Shown here: positions 61,357 through 64,000 of the stretch, piece by piece
Layout: every line of letters starts with the position of its first letter
Position numbering within the stretch: the stretch's first letter is position 1
Source: an uncultured Clostridia bacterium
GTDB taxonomy: Bacteria; Bacillota; Clostridia; Oscillospirales; Ruminococcaceae
Direction of reading: 5' to 3'
Assembly: GCA_944386805.1 (NCBI GenBank)
Contig: CALXCO010000006.1
Location: forward strand, 1 to 64,000
DNA length: 64,000 nt
Program-made: the position numbers and the translations under genes
Notes under the pieces: model-generated
The model's database searches: none
What the model saw: the letters and a program-made list of their open reading frames with translations, nothing else
What the model was told of the DNA's origin: nothing

Positions 61357-62141
61357 GTGCAGAATCGGTTCTTGCTTTTCAAAACGTCACCATCCGCTAT
61401 CCGTCTCACCCCATACCAGCAGTACATGACCTTTCGCTGGACGTTGCGCGAGGTCAGATTACAATGCTGGTCGGAGAATCCGGGAGCGGAAAATCCACCC
61501 TGCTGCGTTCGGTCATCGGATTGCAGCCGCAAGGCTGCCGGATGGAAGGAAATATCATGTTTGAGGGTGACAGTCTCTTGACGTTGTCACCCTCGCGTCT
61601 GCGGGCACTGCGCGGCGAAAAGATCGGGATGATTTTTCAGGATGCCGGGCTTTATCTCGACCCACGGCGGAAAATTGGCACTCAGTTTGCCGAGATGCTG
61701 CGCGTCCACCGCAAAATTTCCCGAAAACAGGCGCTGGAAATTGCATCAGAACAGCTTTCCTCTCTTTCGCTGGCTGCACCGGACAGAATCCTGGACAGTT
61801 ATCCGTTTGAATTGTCCGGTGGGATGAAACAGCGGACCGCAATTGGGATGGCAATGGCACTGCATCCCACTTTACTGCTGGCAGATGAACCGACCAGTGC
61901 GCTGGATGTGACCAATGGTGCCCAGGTTGCACGGCTGCTGCGGGATTTGTGTGACAGGCAGGGAATTTCCATCCTGATGGTCACCCATAATATCGGACTG
62001 GCGGCGGCAATCGGTGACCGAATTGCTGTGATGCGCCGTGGTAAACTGGTCGAATATGGAACGCAGGAACAGGTGATCGGTTCTCCTCGTGAGGAGTATA
62101 CGGCAAAACTGCTGGCGTCTGTTCCGAAGTTGGACAGATGA
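61353..62141 (+). CDS. ABC importer ATP-binding protein, DppD/NikD family
   Basis: This 262-residue ATPase has Walker A GESGSGKSTLL, the Q-loop MIFQDAG, the signature LSGGMKQRTAIGMA, Walker B LLLADEPTSALD and the switch His in MVTHNIG. It energises import together with the next protein. The C-terminal cluster-like extension of DppD is short here. Confidence 0.94.
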   Translation: MSAESVLAFQNVTIRYPSHPIPAVHDLSLDVARGQITMLVGESGSGKSTLLRSVIGLQPQGCRMEGNIMFEGDSLLTLSPSRLRALRGEKIGMIFQDAGLYLDPRRKIGTQFAEMLRVHRKISRKQALEIASEQLSSLSLAAPDRILDSYPFELSGGMKQRTAIGMAMALHPTLLLADEPTSALDVTNGAQVARLLRDLCDRQGISILMVTHNIGLAAAIGDRIAVMRRGKLVEYGTQEQVIGSPREEYTAKLLASVPKLDR

Positions 62142-62169
62142 TGGTATTTGGGAGAAAGGAGCGGGTCAG

Positions 62170-63150
62170 ATGACGGAAATGGAACACCCGGCAGTTCTCG
62201 AACTGGAACAGGTAGTCAAAAAATACCCTGTTTCCGGTGGCGAGCTGACCGCGGTCAATGGCGTCAGTATCACGGTCAGACAGGGTGAGACGGTCGCAAT
62301 TGTCGGAGAGTCCGGCTGCGGAAAGAGCACTCTTGTGCGAATGACGGCCGGGATTGAGCCGGTTACCGAAGGCCGTATCCGGGTGTTGGGAAAAGAAGTC
62401 TCCTCTCCGGGTAAACAGCTTTCCCGGCAGGAATGGCAAAAACTGCGGCGGGAGGTGCAGCTGGTGCTGCAAAATCCGTCGGGTGCCGTCAGCCCACGGA
62501 TGCGGATTGGCCGGTTTATGCGAGAACCGTTTGTCAACTGGCATCTGTGTAGCCGGGGAGAGATGGACAGCAAAATCGAGGCGTTGCTGGAACGGGTGGA
62601 ACTGGATACGACCGTCCTTGGCAAGTTTCCCCATCAGCTCAGCGGAGGAGAATTGCAGCGGGTGGTGATTGCACGCGCGCTGGCCGTCTCACCGTCGCTG
62701 CTGATCTGTGATGAGCCGACAAGTGCGCTGGATGTTTCGGTACAGGCACAGGTGATTGATTTGCTGGAGCGTCTGCGGCGTGAGCAGGGAATGGCGATGC
62801 TGTTCATCAGTCATGATCTTGCACTGATGGGCAATTTTGCCGACCGGATTGTGGTGATGTATCTGGGAAATATCGTGGAAGAACTGCCTGCCAGTCAGCT
62901 GCGGCAGGCGGTGCATCCGTATACCAAAGCACTGCTGGATGCAGTTTTCCAAATCGGGAAAAAGGATTTTTCGGTACTGGATGGAGATCCACCCGGTCCG
63001 CTGCAAATGCCGGCTGGTTGTCCGTTTTACAGCCGCTGTCCGGTGTCTTCATCTGCGTGTGAACGGACACCGGTACCGATGCGGGAATATGGCAATGGAC
63101 ATCGGGCGGCCTGCCTGAAAGTGAAAGAATCTGTTCCGGTAAGCCATTGA
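62170..63150 (+). CDS. ABC importer ATP-binding protein, DppF/NikE family
   Basis: This 326-residue ATPase has Walker A GESGCGKSTLV, the LSGGELQRVVIARAL signature, Walker B LLICDEPTSALDVS, switch His LFISHDLALM and the oligopeptide-type C-terminal extension with cysteines (GCPFYSRCPVSSSAC), which in relatives binds an Fe-S cluster. The start at 62170 follows GAAAGGAG; the frame upstream overlaps the previous gene. It ends the ABC operon. Confidence 0.94.
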   Translation: MTEMEHPAVLELEQVVKKYPVSGGELTAVNGVSITVRQGETVAIVGESGCGKSTLVRMTAGIEPVTEGRIRVLGKEVSSPGKQLSRQEWQKLRREVQLVLQNPSGAVSPRMRIGRFMREPFVNWHLCSRGEMDSKIEALLERVELDTTVLGKFPHQLSGGELQRVVIARALAVSPSLLICDEPTSALDVSVQAQVIDLLERLRREQGMAMLFISHDLALMGNFADRIVVMYLGNIVEELPASQLRQAVHPYTKALLDAVFQIGKKDFSVLDGDPPGPLQMPAGCPFYSRCPVSSSACERTPVPMREYGNGHRAACLKVKESVPVSH

Positions 63151-63267
63151 TAACGCAATCGGACGCGCAGCGTTTCCCGGCAGCATGCGCCGTTGAGCGC
63201 GGGCCAGTCAGATGAATGCCGACGCTTAATTTCAGCCTTTTTCGTTTAAATTCAGGGTCTATACGTC

Positions 63268-63297
63268 TTTACAGCGTGAAAGTGAGTATGGTATACT
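63268..63297 (+). promoter_or_regulatory. Promoter of the CorC-like transporter gene
   Basis: TTTACA (63268-63273), 18 bp and TATACT (63292-63297). The region 63151-63267 has no gene or clear terminator that I can see. Confidence 0.6.
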
Positions 63298-63338
63298 GGA
63301 TGTAACACGTTTTTCATACGATTAAGGAGGAAACTATT

Positions 63339-64000
63339 TTGGAAAGCAACCAATGGCTCTGGCAAATTCTTCTGCAGATCCTGCTGATTGCACTCAACGC
63401 AATATTTGCCTGCGCGGAAATCGCTGTTATTTCGGTAAACGGGAACCACCTCAAAAAGATGGTGGCGGAGGGAAACCGGAAGGCTGTCCGGCTGCAAAAA
63501 CTGACAGAAATTCCGGCAAGCTTTCTCGCAACGATTCAGATCGCCATCACTTTGTCCGGCTTTTTGGGCAGTGCGTTCGCGGCTGACAACTTCGCAGACC
63601 GGCTGCTTTCATTGTTTGCCGGGTTTGGAATTGCGATTCCCCGTTCGGTGATTGTCATTCTGATTACCATTTTGCTTTCCTATGTGACTCTCGTCTTTGG
63701 CGAACTGGTGCCTAAGCGTCTGGCGATGAAAAAGACTGAACAGATTGCACTGGGCCTATCAGGAATTCTGACGTTTGTCGCAAAGGTATTCTCTCCGCTG
63801 GTCTGGCTGCTGACGGCGTCAACCAATGGCGTTTTGAAGCTGCTCCGGGTCAACCCTGACGAAGAGGAAGAAGTTGTCACCGAAGAGGAAATCCGGATGA
63901 TGGTGGATGCCGGCGGTGAGAATGGTTCGATTGACTCGACAGAACAGGAAATGATTCACAATATCTTTGCTTTTGATGATATCGCAGTCGATGAAATCTG
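63339..64000 (+). CDS. CNNM/CorC (HlyC) family transporter, N-terminal part (runs off window)
   Basis: A TTG start at 63339 behind AAGGAGG opens a frame of at least 220 residues to the window end. It has the CNNM/DUF21 membrane domain: LNAIFACAEIAVISVNGNHLKKM, the IQIAITLSGFLGSAFAADNFA helix, LVFGELVPKRLAMKK (the conserved E-x-x-P-K), and the beginning of the cytosolic linker EEEIRMMVDAGGENGSIDSTEQEMI before CBS domains. The family exports or regulates Mg2+/Na+. The C-terminus is outside the window. Confidence 0.93.
   Translation, partial: MESNQWLWQILLQILLIALNAIFACAEIAVISVNGNHLKKMVAEGNRKAVRLQKLTEIPASFLATIQIAITLSGFLGSAFAADNFADRLLSLFAGFGIAIPRSVIVILITILLSYVTLVFGELVPKRLAMKKTEQIALGLSGILTFVAKVFSPLVWLLTASTNGVLKLLRVNPDEEEEVVTEEEIRMMVDAGGENGSIDSTEQEMIHNIFAFDDIAVDEI

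Noticed and set aside
63680..63880. 66-codon minus-strand frame near the window end
   Set aside because: It lies opposite the CorC-like gene, whose TTG start and missing C-terminus simply hide it from a standard ORF search.

Overview
The window looks like chromosomal DNA of a strictly anaerobic, fermentative, Gram-positive Clostridia-type bacterium, probably Oscillospiraceae/Ruminococcaceae-like with moderate GC. The support is: pyruvate:ferredoxin oxidoreductase, pyruvate phosphate dikinase, acetate kinase and a flavodiiron protein; T-box, cobalamin and CIRCE control elements; a SigV/RsiV-type pair; a cmk-plsC-ispH/S1 cluster; and strong AGGAGG-type ribosome binding sites. I see no phage, insertion sequence, CRISPR array or plasmid signature. 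The species cannot be fixed from this sequence alone.

Layout. 1-290: end of an rRNA operon (5S 3' part) and tRNA-Asn. 290-4.6 kb: split chromate transporter, LysR regulator, GH42 beta-galactosidase. 4.7-10.1 kb: the tRNA-dependent amidation operon (aspS fused to gatC, then gatA and gatB) behind a T-box leader. 10.1-19.4 kb: mostly minus-strand housekeeping and stress genes (PAP2, HAD, sugar isomerase, CDF transporter, cysteine synthase, peptidase E, MreB), then an aldo/keto reductase-flavoprotein operon with a divergent MerR regulator. 19.7-23.2 kb: nifJ. 23.3-24.8 kb: a cobalamin-riboswitch operon with a DUF4430 lipoprotein and an ECF S component. 24.9-27.5 kb: LacI regulator and xylulokinase. 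27.6-32 kb: flavodiiron protein, CIRCE-controlled Hsp20, and an HD-GYP/GGDEF response regulator. 32.1-35.7 kb: a fused winged-helix/nucleotidyltransferase/choline-kinase protein with a BCCT transporter. 35.8-37.3 kb: SigV/RsiV-like pair. 37.4-42 kb: GH3, an OadB-like sodium pump subunit with a 43-residue partner behind a probable manganese (yybP-ykoY) riboswitch, and a GGDEF protein. 42.4-43.5 kb: two poorly characterised small genes. 43.6-48.1 kb: PPDK, a structured RNA candidate and AckA. 48.3-54.6 kb: FGGY kinase, ispH-S1 fusion, plsC, cmk, tmcAL. 54.6-57.7 kb: DauR-like regulator, ornithine-cyclodeaminase-like enzyme, D-2-hydroxyacid dehydrogenase. 57.7-63.2 kb: a five-gene nickel/peptide-class ABC importer. 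63.3 kb-end: a partial CorC/HlyC-family transporter.

How genes work together. PPDK, PFOR and AckA belong to one pyruvate/acetyl-CoA energy route. AspRS-GatC, GatA and GatB form the Asp-tRNA(Asn)/Glu-tRNA(Gln) amidation system, and its T-box carries overlapping GAA and AAC codons in the specifier position. The cobalamin riboswitch links the DUF4430 lipoprotein and S component to corrinoid uptake. Two promoters have the long 19-bp spacer typical of MerR control. No single system here looks wholly unknown. The items most worth a second look are the riboswitch-controlled OadB-like gene, the wHTH-NTase-kinase fusion with its half-site array, the unassigned RNA near 46.6 kb, the T-box/fusion pair, and the MerR-type promoter plus attenuator ahead of the ABC importer.
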